Shown piece after piece: positions 21,901 through 33,900 of a stretch of 64,000 nucleotides of DNA. Origin of the DNA: Nemertoderma westbladi (lineage: Eukaryota; Xenacoelomorpha; Nemertodermatida; Nemertodermatidae); contig JAUCBJ010009041.1 of assembly GCA_032718475.1 (NCBI GenBank), positions 1-64,000 on the forward strand, given 5' to 3'. The notes beneath the pieces were generated by a model that saw only the letters and a list, made by a program, of their open reading frames with translations, was not told the origin of the DNA and did not search any database. Position 1 is the stretch's first letter. Every line of letters starts with the position of its first letter. The position numbers and the translations under genes were made by a program.

Positions 21901-24900
21901 TTCGGGTTGCCTCCGTGTAGAGAGGAGGCCTTCGGGTTGCCTCCGGTAGAGAGGAGCTCTTCGGGTTGCCTCCGGTAGAGAGGAGCCTTCGGGTTGCCTC
22001 CGGTAGAGAGGAGCCTTGGGGTTGCCTCCAGTAGAGAGGAGCCTTCGGGTTGCCTCCGGTAGAGAGGAGCCTTCGGGTTGCCTCCGGTAGAGAGGGGCCT
22101 TCGGGGTTGCCTCCAGTAGAGATGAGCCTTCAGGTTGCCTCCGGTAGAGAGGAGCCTTCGGGTTGCCTCCGGTAGAGAGGAGCCTTCGGGTTGCCTCCGG
22201 TAGAGAGGAGCCTTCGGGTTGCCTCCGGTAGAGAGGAGCCTTCGGGTTGCCTCCGGTAGAGGGGAGCCTTCGGGTTGCCTCCGGTAGAGAGGAGCCTTCG
22301 GGTTACCTCCGGTAGAGAGGAACCTTCGGGTTGCCTCCGGTAGAGAGGAGCCTTCGGGTTGCCTCCGGTAGAGAGGAGCCTTCGGGTTGCCTCCGGTAGA
22401 GAGGAGCCTTCGGGTTGCCTCCGGTAGAGAGGAGCCTTCGGGTTGCCTCCGTAGATATGAGCTTTTGGTTGCCTCCGGTAGAGAGGAGCCTTCGGGTTGC
22501 CTCCGGTAGAGAGGAGCCTTCGGGTTGCCTCCGGTAGAGAGGAGCCTTTGGGTTGCCTCCGGTAGAGAGGAGCCTTCGGGTTGCCTCCGGTAGAGAGGAG
22601 CCTTCGGGTTGCCTCCGGTAGAGAGGAGCCTTCGGGTTGCCTCCGGTAGAGAGGAGCCTTCGGGTTGCCTCCGGTAGAGAGGAGCCTTCGGGTTGCCTCC
22701 GGTAGAGAGGAGCCTTCGGGTTGCCTCCGGTAGAGAGGAGCCTTCGGGTTGCCTCCGGTAGAGAGGAGCCTTCGGGTTGCCTCCGGTAGAGAGGAGCCTT
22801 CGGGTTGCCTCCGGTAGAGAGGAGCCTTCGGGTTGCCTCCGGTAGAGAGGAGCCTTCGGGTTGCCTCCGGTAGATAGGAGCCTTCGGGTTGCCTCCGGTA
22901 GAGAGGAGCCTTCGGGTTGCCTCCGGTAGAGAGGAGCCTTCGGGTTGCCTCCGGTAGAGAGGAGCCTTCGGGTTGCCTCCGGTAGAGAGGAGCCTTCGGG
23001 TTGCCTCCGGTAGAGAGGAGCCTTCGGGTTGCCTCCGGTAGAGAGGAGCCTTCGGGTTGCCTCCGGTAGAGAGGAGCCTTCGGGTTGCCTCCGGTAGAGG
23101 GGAGCCTTCGGGTTGCCTCCGGTAGAGAGGAGCCTTCGGGTTGCCTCCGGTAGAGAGGAACCTTCGGGTTGCCTCCGGTAGAGAGGAGCCTTCGGGTTGC
23201 CTCCGTAGAGAGGAGCCTTCGGGTTGCCTCCGGTAGAGAGGAGCCTTCGGGTTGCCTCCGGTAGAGAGGGAGCCTTCGGGTTCCTCCAGTAGAGATGAGC
23301 TTTTAGGTTGCCTCCGGTAGAGAGGAGCCTTCGGGTTGCCTCCGGTAGAGAGGAGCCTTCGGGTTGCCTCCGGTAGAGAGGAGCCTTCGGTTGCCTCCGG
23401 TAGAGAGGAGCCTTCGGGTTGCCTCCGGTAGAGAGGAGCCTTCGGGTTGCCTCCGGTAGAGAGGAGCCTTCGGGTTGCCTCCGGTAGAGAGGAGCCTTCG
23501 GGTTGCCTCCGGTAGAGAGGAGCCTTCGGGTTGCCTCCGGTAGAGAGGAGCCTTCGGGTTGCCTCCGGTAGAGAGGAGCCTTCGGGTTGCCTCCGGTAGA
23601 GAGGAGCCTTCGGGTTGCCTCCGGTAGAGAGGAGCCTTCGGGTTGCCTCCGGTAGAGAGGAGCCTTCGGGTTGCCTCCGGTAGAGAGGAGCCTTCGGGTT
23701 GCCTCCGGTAGAGAGGAGCCTTCGGGTTGCCTCCGGTAGAGAGGAGCCTTCGGGTTGCCTCCGGTAGAGAGGAGCCTTCGGGTTGCCTCCGGTAGAGAGG
23801 AGCCTTCGGGTTGCCTCCGGTAGAGAGGAGCCTTCGGGTTGCCTCCGGTAGAGAGGAGCCTTCGGGTTGCCTCCGGTAGAGAGGAGCCTTCGGGTTGCCT
23901 CCGGTAGAGAGGAGCCTTCGGGTTGCCTCCGGTAGAGAGGAGCCTTCGGGTTGCCTCCGGTAGAGAGGAGCCTTCGGGTTGCCTCCGGTAGAGAGGAGCC
24001 TTCGGGTTGCCTCCGGTAGAGAGGAGCCTTCGGGTTGCCTCCGGTAGAGAGGAGCCTTCGGGTTGCCTCCGGTAGAGAGGAGCCTTCGGGTTGCCTCCGG
24101 TAGAGAGGAGCCTTCGGGTTGCCTCCGGTAGAGAGGAGCCTTCGGGTTGCCTCCGGTAGAGAGGAGCCTTCGGGTTGCCTCCGGTAGAGAGGAGCCTTCG
24201 GGTTGCCTCCGGTAGAGAGGAGCCTTCGGGTTGCCTCCGGTAGAGAGGAGCCTTCGGGTTGCCTCCGGTAGAGAGGAGCCTTCGGGTTGCCTCCGGTAGA
24301 GAGGAGCCTTCGGGTTGCCTCCGGTAGAGAGGAGCCTTCGGGTTGCCTCCGGTAGAGAGGAGCCTTCGGGTTGCCTCCGGTAGAGAGGAGCCTTCGGGTT
24401 GCCTCCGGTAGAGAGGAGCCTTCGGGTTGCCTCCGGTAGAGAGGAGCCTTCGGGTTGCCTCCGGTAGAGAGGAGCCTTCGGGTTGCCTCCGGTAGAGAGG
24501 AGCCTTCGGGTTGCCTCCGGTAGAGAGGAGCCTTCGGGTTGCCTCCGGTAGAGAGGAGCCTTCGGGTTGCCTCCGGTAGAGAGGAGCCTTCGGGTTGCCT
24601 CCGGTAGAGAGGAGCCTTCGGGTTGCCTCCGGTAGAGAGGAGCCTTCGGGTTGCCTCCGGTAGAGAGGAGCCTTCGGGTTGCCTCCGGTAGAGAGGAGCC
24701 TTCGGGTTGCCTCCGGTAGAGAGGAGCCTTCGGGTTGCCTCCGGTAGAGAGGAGCCTTCGGGTTGCCTCCGGTAGAGAGGAGCCTTCGGGTTGCCTCCGG
24801 TAGAGAGGAGCCTTCGGGTTGCCTCCGGTAGAGAGGAGCCTTCGGGTTGCCTCCGGTAGAGAGGAGCCTTCGGGTTGCCTCCGGTAGAGAGGAGCCTTCG

Positions 24901-27900
24901 GGTTGCCTCCGTAGAGAGCCTCGGTTCCTCCGGTAGAGAGGAGCCTTCGGGTTGCCTCCGGTAGAGAGGAGCCTTCGGGTTGCCTCCGGTAGAGAGGAGC
25001 CTTCGGGTTGCCTCCGGTAGAGAGGAGCCTTCGGGTTGCCTCCGGTAGAGAGGAGCCTTCGGGTTGCCTCCGGTAGAGAGGAGCCTTCGGGTTGCCTCCG
25101 GTAGAGAGGAGCCTTCGGGTTGCCTCCGGTAGAGAGGAGCCTTCGGGTTGCCTCCGGTAGAGAGGAGCCTTCGGGTTGCCTCCGGTAGAGAGGAGCCTTC
25201 GGGTTGCCTCCGGTAGAGAGGAGCCTTCGGGTTGCCTCCGGTAGAGAGGAGCCTTCGGGTTGCCTCCGGTAGAGAGGAGCCTTCGGGTTGCCTCCGGTAG
25301 AGAGGAGCCTTCGGGTTGCCTCCGGTAGAGAGGAGCCTTCGGGTTGCCTCCGGTAGAGAGGAGCCTTCGGGTTGCCTCCGGTAGAGAGGAGCCTTCGGGT
25401 TGCCTCCGGTAGAGAGGAGCCTTCGGGTTGCCTCCGGTAGAGAGGAGCCTTCGGGTTGCCTCCGGTAGAGAGGAGCCTTCGGGTTGCCTCCGGTAGAGAG
25501 GAGCCTTCGGGTTGCCTCCGGTAGAGAGGAGCCTTCGGGTTGCCTCCGGTAGAGAGGAGCCTTCGGGTTGCCTCCGGTAGAGAGGAGCCTTCGGGTTGCC
25601 TCCGGTAGAGAGGAGCCTTCGGGTTGCCTCCGGTAGAGAGGAGCCTTCGGGTTGCCTCCGGTAGAGAGGAGCCTTCGGGTTGCCTCCGGTAGAGAGGAGC
25701 CTTCGGGTTGCCTCCGGTAGAGAGGAGCCTTCGGGTTGCCTCCGGTAGAGAGGAGCCTTCGGGTTGCCTCCGGTAGAGAGGAGCCTTCGGGTTGCCTCCG
25801 GTAGAGAGGAGCCTTCGGGTTGCCTCCGGTAGAGAGGAGCCTTCGGGTTGCCTCCGGTAGAGAGGAGCCTTCGGGTTGCCTCCGGTAGAGAGGAGCCTTC
25901 GGGTTGCCTCCGGTAGAGAGGAGCCTTCGGGTTGCCTCCGGTAGAGAGGAGCCTTCGGGTTGCCTCCGGTAGAGAGGAGCCTTCGGGTTGCCTCCGGTAG
26001 AGAGGAGCCTTCGGGTTGCCTCCGGTAGAGAGGAGCCTTCGGGTTGCCTCCGGTAGAGAGGAGCCTTCGGGTTGCCTCCGGTAGAGAGGAGCCTTCGGGT
26101 TGCCTCCGGTAGAGAGGAGCCTTCGGGTTGCCTCCGGTAGAGAGGAGCCTTCGGGTTGCCTCCGGTAGAGAGGAGCCTTCGGGTTGCCTCCGGTAGAGAG
26201 GAGCCTTCGGGTTGCCTCCGGTAGAGAGGAGCCTTCGGGTTGCCTCCGGTAGAGAGGAGCCTTCGGGTTGCCTCCGGTAGAGAGGAGCCTTCGGGTTGCC
26301 TCCGGTAGAGAGGAGCCTTCGGGTTGCCTCCGGTAGAGAGGAGCCTTCGGGTTGCCTCCGGTAGAGAGGAGCCTTCGGGTTGCCTCCGGTAGAGAGGAGC
26401 CTTCGGGTTGCCTCCGGTAGAGAGGAGCCTTCGGGTTGCCTCCGGTAGAGAGGAGCCTTCGGGTTGCCTCCGGTAGAGAGGAGCCTTCGGGTTGCCTCCG
26501 GTAGAGAGGAGCCTTCGGGTTGCCTCCGGTAGAGAGGAGCCTTCGGGTTGCCTCCGGTAGAGAGGAGCCTTCGGGTTGCCTCCGGTAGAGAGGAGCCTTC
26601 GGGTTGCCTCCGGTAGAGAGGAGCCTTCGGGTTGCCTCCGGTAGAGAGGAGCCTTCGGGTTGCCTCCGGTAGAGGGGAGCCTTCGGGTTGCCTCCGGTAG
26701 AGAGGAGCCTTCGGGTTGCCTCCGGTAGAGAGGAGCCTTCGGGTTGCCTCCGGTAGAGAGGAGCCTTCGGGTTGCCTCCGGTAGAGAGGAGCCTTCGGGT
26801 TGCCTCCGGTAGAGAGGAGCCTTCGGGTTGCCTCCGGTAGAGAGGAGCCTTCGGGTTGCCTCCGGTAGAGAGGAGCCTTCGGGTTGCCTCCGGTAGAGAG
26901 GAGCCTTCGGGTTGCCTCCGGTAGAGAGGAGCCTTCGGGTTGCCTCCGGTAGAGAGGAGCCTTCGGGTTGCCTCCGGTAGAGAGGAGCCTTCGGGTTGCC
27001 TCCGGTAGAGAGGAGCCTTCGGGTTGCCTCCGGTAGAGAGGAGCCTTCGGGTTGCCTCCGGTAGAGAGGAACCTTCGGGTTGCCTCCGGTAGAGAGGAGC
27101 CTTCGGGTTGCCTCCGGTAGAGAGGAGCCTTCGGGTTGCCTCCGGTAGAGAGGAGCCTTCGGGTTGCCTCCGGTAGAGAGGAGCCTTCGGGTTGCCTCCG
27201 GTAGAGAGGAGCCTTCGGGTTGCCTCCGGTAGAGAGGAGCCTTCGGGTTGCCTCCGGTAGAGAGGAGCCTTCGGGTTGCCTCCGGTAGAGAGGAGCCTTC
27301 GGGTTGCCTCCGGTAGAGAGGAGCCTTCGGGTTGCCTCCGGTAGAGAGGAGCCTTCGGGTTGCCTCCGGTAGAGAGGAGCCTTCGGGTTGCCTCCGGTAA
27401 TGAGGAGCCTTCGGGTTTCCTCCGGTAGAGAAAATAATTTTCGATGGCTGTGAATAAATATTCTGTCCATACAATGAACTATATTAATATCGTTTCGTGA
27501 CCAAAGAGCCAGAACAACACTCACCAAAAAATGTGGATTCGAGAAAAATACAAAAAAACCTTCTCATTTCCCTCTATATGGATCCAGTCTCCTAATTTTT
27601 TCGACAGAGGTCTGGGAAGATACAATGACACATTTTATAATAGTGGCTAGCATTCAGAATAAATTTTGTTGATGAAAAAAACTGTTTTTTTCGTTATTTT
27701 CCAAAGAGACAAAACAACACATACAGTACTGAAATTTAACATTAACTCTAGTCTGTGTGTGTTGTTTTACCTCTATGATTAGATCACAGAAACATAACAA
27801 CTCACGTCATTCCTCGACTATTGAATGGTGTTTTTCCTGGTAAAGTATGATAGATAGATATTTAAATGTCGCGTCGGACTTACGCACATTACATTTCCAT

Positions 27901-30900
27901 GCTGCTCTATTGGATATTTTTCGCCCCTTGCCAGGCTTCCTCATATGTTTCCATATGACGTCATTGCTATGTACCTAGACATATTTGGACTAGGATCATC
28001 CTCATCGTCACTATAACTAGATGATGGAATGTAATTTAACTCTGTAAACTCCAAGTCATCAACATACTCCATTTGTACATCGACATCACCTGCTGGTGAA
28101 TTCTCAATTGAGCACATGTGATTTAAATGGTAATTTATATAAATAGCCCTACTCCGATAATAACTCATTTGAAAGAAAGTAATTATATTAATTTAGATTT
28201 GAATCAATGCCAACATTATTTAAAAATCAAATAGATTATGACAAAAGTTTCGTTGACTTGTTTTTTGGCCGTAAATGCTCATCATCAGATCCTAAATTCT
28301 ACACTACCACTTAACTCGCGTCAGATAGTGTGGAATAGTTCATATTAATCAACTTTGCCGCTAATTTAAATACATATTATTCCAGAAAAATTTGGCTTCT
28401 TTTGATTCGTTTATAAATAATATACAGGAGTTGCAATACATTGCATTGTGTGGTGTGGGTTCTTTTGCTTCGAATAAGTGTGGTATGTGTTGTTTTACCT
28501 CTAACGGTTTTCAACTTTTATGTTGTGAGGGTTGTTCTGGTTTTCCATATCTCCTAAACGGACTGACATACAAGTCTATGATTTTAACATTAGATGTAAA
28601 ACGCCATCTTGAGTAATTTTGGTGAAAAATTTTTTTTTGAAAAATTGTGGTGTGTTGTTCTGGCTCTATGGTAACGGTTTGTACGTTTTTAATATCAATG
28701 ACAGAATGATATGCCTCAGCGAAATAACAAAAAGTGATTACAATAATAATCTCTGCTACGATGGCGATTGGAAAACTACTAATAATCGAGATCCTAATAT
28801 AGAGTAACTGTTGTATTCAAACCTTGATTCGTTGTTAGAGTTGGCAGGAACATGACCTACATCCAACGTCGATAGAAAGTTCGAATCAGAGAATGGATCT
28901 AAGTCGGGGTAAGCATCGGTATCTAATGAGTAATGGGGGCTAGCCATTAGGTTATAGATACCACGGGAAGGAGACTGTAAGAAAAACAATTTAATTGGTA
29001 TAAATATAAACTCTAAGATACAAACTGAAGTGGTAAATATTCCATCTGTAGTGTAATTACACGTAGGTGAGCTGACTTCGCGCACACGTAAGTCTAGATG
29101 AGCGTTTGCGTAGCGTAGAGGTGCAATTAGTGGACTTAGTCATTCGCCCCCTAGTGGTTGACATATTAACTATAGAAGTATGTCTGTGTGTAGAATTGTT
29201 AAACTTTTTATAGACTACAAACGAGTAGGCCTACCAGTTTTGATTCCATTTAATCACAGATTGACTGCTTTATTAGCGTTTAAACATTTTCGACAACAAC
29301 GACGACAGACGGGCCCACTAATTATACCCCCAACGATAAGACTCAACTGGACTTACGTGGCTCGCCCCCCTTATTGCAACAAAGCCGATATCACTATTAA
29401 TTGTGTAGAGGTAGCCCGCGTTTATATTGTATTGAGATATTGTATTCATGTATTGTATTGTATACAATACGATACGAAATACAAAAATATTATATTGTGA
29501 AATAGTTAAAATTGAAATGTACATTAATTTTAGAAATATAAAACTTAAAATAATATTATTAATATTTCTGTAAATTTCTGTAAAAATTTACTATTTAATT
29601 AAAAATAAACTTTACATAATAAATTATTAATAAAATAGAAAATTTCCATAAAAATGTCAAATTTCCTAATTCGCATCCCTGTGGGGCGAGCCACGAAAGT
29701 AAGCGAGCTTAGCATACGGGTACCACTAACTCAATCGGTGTGTCTGTTGTTCTGTTGATCTGCCGATCTGTTGTTCTGTCGTGTCCAATTTTAAACGTTA
29801 ATAAATCAGCCAAATCTTAATGAATTATATCCAATCTTGGTACACAGGTAGTCTGGCAAAAGTTGAGAAATTTTCCAAGTTGAATTTGCGTGTGGCCTTC
29901 GAGAAGGTAAGATAAATTCAGTTAATTAATTAATGATTAATAAATTAATGTTGGTTAAGGTAAATAACAGCATTTTCAAGCATTTCTTTTAACGGAAATT
30001 AATTATTTTACAGTATAAGATTTAAATAATTATACTTAAAAATTATACAGCTGTAATCCCCATACCCCATTCCATTATAGTTTTTAATTAGTTCAAGTGA
30101 TTTGCTTTAAGAAATATGTTTTTAATTGATCCAAACATAAATAAGTTATCAAAATGCCACCGTTTCTATACCAGCTCCCTCATTCATTGGCATGCTTGGT
30201 ATTGCCTAGCCTTGCTGGGAACCAGTCCAACCACATCAGCACGAACGGGTAATTACATCCATAGGACATAGGCACTAGTGTAAGGTACCAGAGTAATAAC
30301 ACAGCTTGCTTTATCTCGAAAAAATGATTGGCTGAGTATTTAATCGTGATTCTTTAGAATAATTATATAAATAATTTCGTTGAGGTGTTGGTTGACATGA
30401 TAAATTAATATTTCAGTATCAATACTATCGGCTAAGTTTAAATAATTTTTGCAAATTGGGTTGCCTCTTTACCTAAAATTTAAAACACAAATTTCCTGTT
30501 AATACCGCTGCCTTTCATTAAACCTCTGTGCGCCTTTGGGTTGGGGTGGTGCAGTCGTGCAGATTAAGTGGGCGATTGAAACGAGGGGGGGGGGGGGGGG
30601 GGGGGGAACTTTAATCTCTTCTTTGATTTATTCTTATTGGTGGTTTGGTTAAATTTCTTAAATAACGATTTTGGGATAGAATTGGTCAATTTTAATCTGT
30701 ATCTGAAAACTGAGCCTCGTGCTGCGCGAAGGCCGCACGAACAGTAATTAACTGTATCTCTAGAGAATACTGATATTTTAGGATAATATTAAGGTTTACC
30801 CAATTTTGCCAGTTTATACACATTCTGAAAAAAGGAAAACACAAGTAGAGTAAACACTAGAAACAAGTGATTTCTGCTTAGTTGTGTTGAGGTGGTTTGT

Positions 30901-33900
30901 TGTCTTGGCTCTTGCGGTCGTAACTACGGGTGAAATATACTTTTCCGATAATTTCCGGACATTTCCTTGAAAAAACATATTTCCGGAAAACCCACAATTT
31001 GTGAATAACGATCCTTTCTTACACATTTTAATGAGACGTTCGTGGGGCCTTCGCGCATCACAAGGCACAGTTATGAGATACAGATTAATATTGAGAGATT
31101 CTACTGTATTACAAACTCGGTATTTAAGAAATTTAACAAAACACCAATAATTAAAGAAGAGGGGAAAGTTCCCCCTTCAACCGTGAGCCAGTATCTACGG
31201 TAAAGATACCATACCTGTGAGCCAGTATCTACGGTAAAGATACCATACCTGTGAGCCCGAATCTACGGTAAAGATACCATACGTGTGAGCCCGAATCTAC
31301 GGTAAAGATACCATACCTGTGAGCCAGTATCTACGGTAAAGATACCATACCTGTGAGCCCGAATCTACGGTAAAGATACCATACGTGTGAGCCCGAATCT
31401 ACGGTAAAGATACCATACCTGTGAGCCCGAATCTACGGTAAAGATACCATACCTGTGAGCCCAAATCTACGGTAAAGATACCATACCTGTGAGCCAGTAT
31501 CTACGGTAAAGATACCATACCTGTGAGCCAGTATCTACGGTAAAGATACCATACCTGTGAGCCCGAATCTACGGTAAAGATACCATACCTGTGAGCCCGA
31601 ATCTACGGTAAAGATACCATACCTGTGAGCCAGTATCTACGGTAAAGATACCATACCTGTGAGCCCGAATCTACGGTAAAGATACCATACCTGTGAGCCC
31701 GAATCTACGGTAAAGATACCATACCTGTGAGCCCGAATCTACGGTAAAGATACCATACCTGTGAGCCAGTATCTACGGTAAAGATACCATACCTGTGAGC
31801 CCGAATCTACGGTAAAGATACCATACCTGTGAGCCCGAATCTACGGTAAAGATACCATACCTGTGAGCCAGAATCTACGGTAAAGATACCATACCTGTGA
31901 GCCGAATCTACGGTAAAGATACCATACCTGTGAGCCCGAATCTACGGTAAAGATACCATACCTGTGAGCCCGAATCTACGGTAAAGATACCATACCTGTG
32001 AGCCGAATCTACGGTAAAGATACCATACCTGTGAGCCAGAATCTACGGTAAAGATACCATACCTGTGAGCCCGAATCTACGGTAAAGATACCATACCTGT
32101 GAGCCAGTATCTACGGTAAAGATACCATACCTGTGAGCCAGAATCTACGGTAAAGATACCATACCTGTGAGCCGAATCTACGGTAAAGATACCATACCTG
32201 TGAGCCCGAATCTACGGTAAAGATACCATACCTGTGAGCCAGTATCTACGGTAAAGATACCATACCTGTGAGCCCGAATCTACGGTAAAGATACCATACC
32301 TGTGAGCCGAATCTACGGTAAAGATACCATACCTGTGAGCCCGAATCTACGGTAAAGATACCATACCTGTGAGCCAGTATCTACGGTAAAGATACCATAC
32401 CTGCGAGCCGAATCTACGGTAAAGATACCATACCTGTGAGCCGAATCTACGGTAAAGATACCATACCTGTGAGCCCGAATCTACGGTAAAGATACCATAC
32501 CTGTGAGCCAGTATCTACGGTAAAGATACCATACCTGTGAGCCCGAATCTACGGTAAAGATACCATACCTGTGAGCCAGTATCTACGGTAAAGATACCAT
32601 ACCTGTGAGCCCGAATCTACGGTAAAGATACCATACCTGTGAGCCGAATCTACGGTAAAGATACCATACCTGTGAGCCCGAATCTACGGTAAAGATACCA
32701 TACCTGTGAGCCAGTATCTACGGTAAAGATACCATACCTGTGAGCCCGAATCTACGGTAAAGATACCATACCTGTGAGCCAGTATCTACGGTAAAGATAC
32801 CATACCTGTGAGCCCGAATCTATGGTAAAGATACCATACCTGTGAGCCCGAATCTACGGTAAAGATACCATACCTGTGAGCCCGAATCTACGGTGAAGAT
32901 ACCATACCTGTGAGCCGAATCTACGGTAAAGATACCATACCTGTGAGCCCGAATCTACGGTAAAGATACCATACCTGTGAGCCCGAATCTACGGTAAAGA
33001 TACCATACCTGTGAGCCGAATCTACGGTAAAGATACCATACCTGTGAGCCCGAATCTACGGTGAAGATACCATACCTGTGAGCCCGAATCTACGGTAAAG
33101 ATACCATACCTGTGAGCCAGTATCTACGGTAAAGATACCATACCTGTGAGCCCGAATCTACGGTAAAGATACCATACCTGTGAGCCGAATCTACGGTAAA
33201 GATACCATACCTGTGAGCCCGAATCTACGGTAAAGATACCATACCTGTGAGCCAGTATCTACGGTAAAGATACCATACCTGTGAGCCCGAATCTACGGTG
33301 AAGATACCATACCTGTGAGCCGAATCTACGGTAAAGATACCATACCTGTGAGCCCGAATCTACGGTAAAGATACCATACCTGTGAGCCAGTATCTACGGT
33401 AAAGATACCATACCTGTGAGCCCGAATCTACGGTAAAGATACCATACCTGTGAGCCGAATCTACGGTAAAGATACCATACCTGTGAGCCCGAATCTACGG
33501 TAAAGATACCATACCTGTGAGCCAGTATCTACGGTAAAGATACCATACCTGTGAGCCCGAATCTACGGTAAAGATACCATACCTGTGAGCCAGTATCTAC
33601 GGTAAAGATACCATACCTGTGAGCCCGAATCTACGGTGAAGATACCATACCTGTGAGCCGAATCTACGGTGAAGATACCATACCTGTGAGCCCGAATCTA
33701 CGGTAAAGATACCATACCTGTGAGCCAGTATCTACGGTAAAGATACCATACCTGTGAGCCCGAATCTACGGTAAAGATACCATACCTGTGAGCCAGTATC
33801 TACGGTAAAGATACCATACCTGTGAGCCCGAATCTACGGTGAAGATACCATACCTGTGAGCCGAATCTACGGTAAAGATACCATACCTGTGAGCCCGAAT

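Noticed and set aside
21732-27527. ORFs of 1931 and 1723 codons on the minus strand
   Set aside because: They are translations of a 28-bp satellite with no stop in its unit. The peptide period (28 residues from three units) follows from the DNA period, and indels simply shift between equally open frames.
27974-28110. Extra HSF-like exon (acidic SSSYSDDEDDPSP)
   Set aside because: No convincing 3' splice site, and exons 4 and 5 already join in phase. It lies inside the candidate transposon, where a decayed element ORF is more likely.
29180-29500. Plus-strand ORF of 106 codons
   Set aside because: Composition shifts along its length, its end is AT-rich low complexity, and no similarity is recognised.
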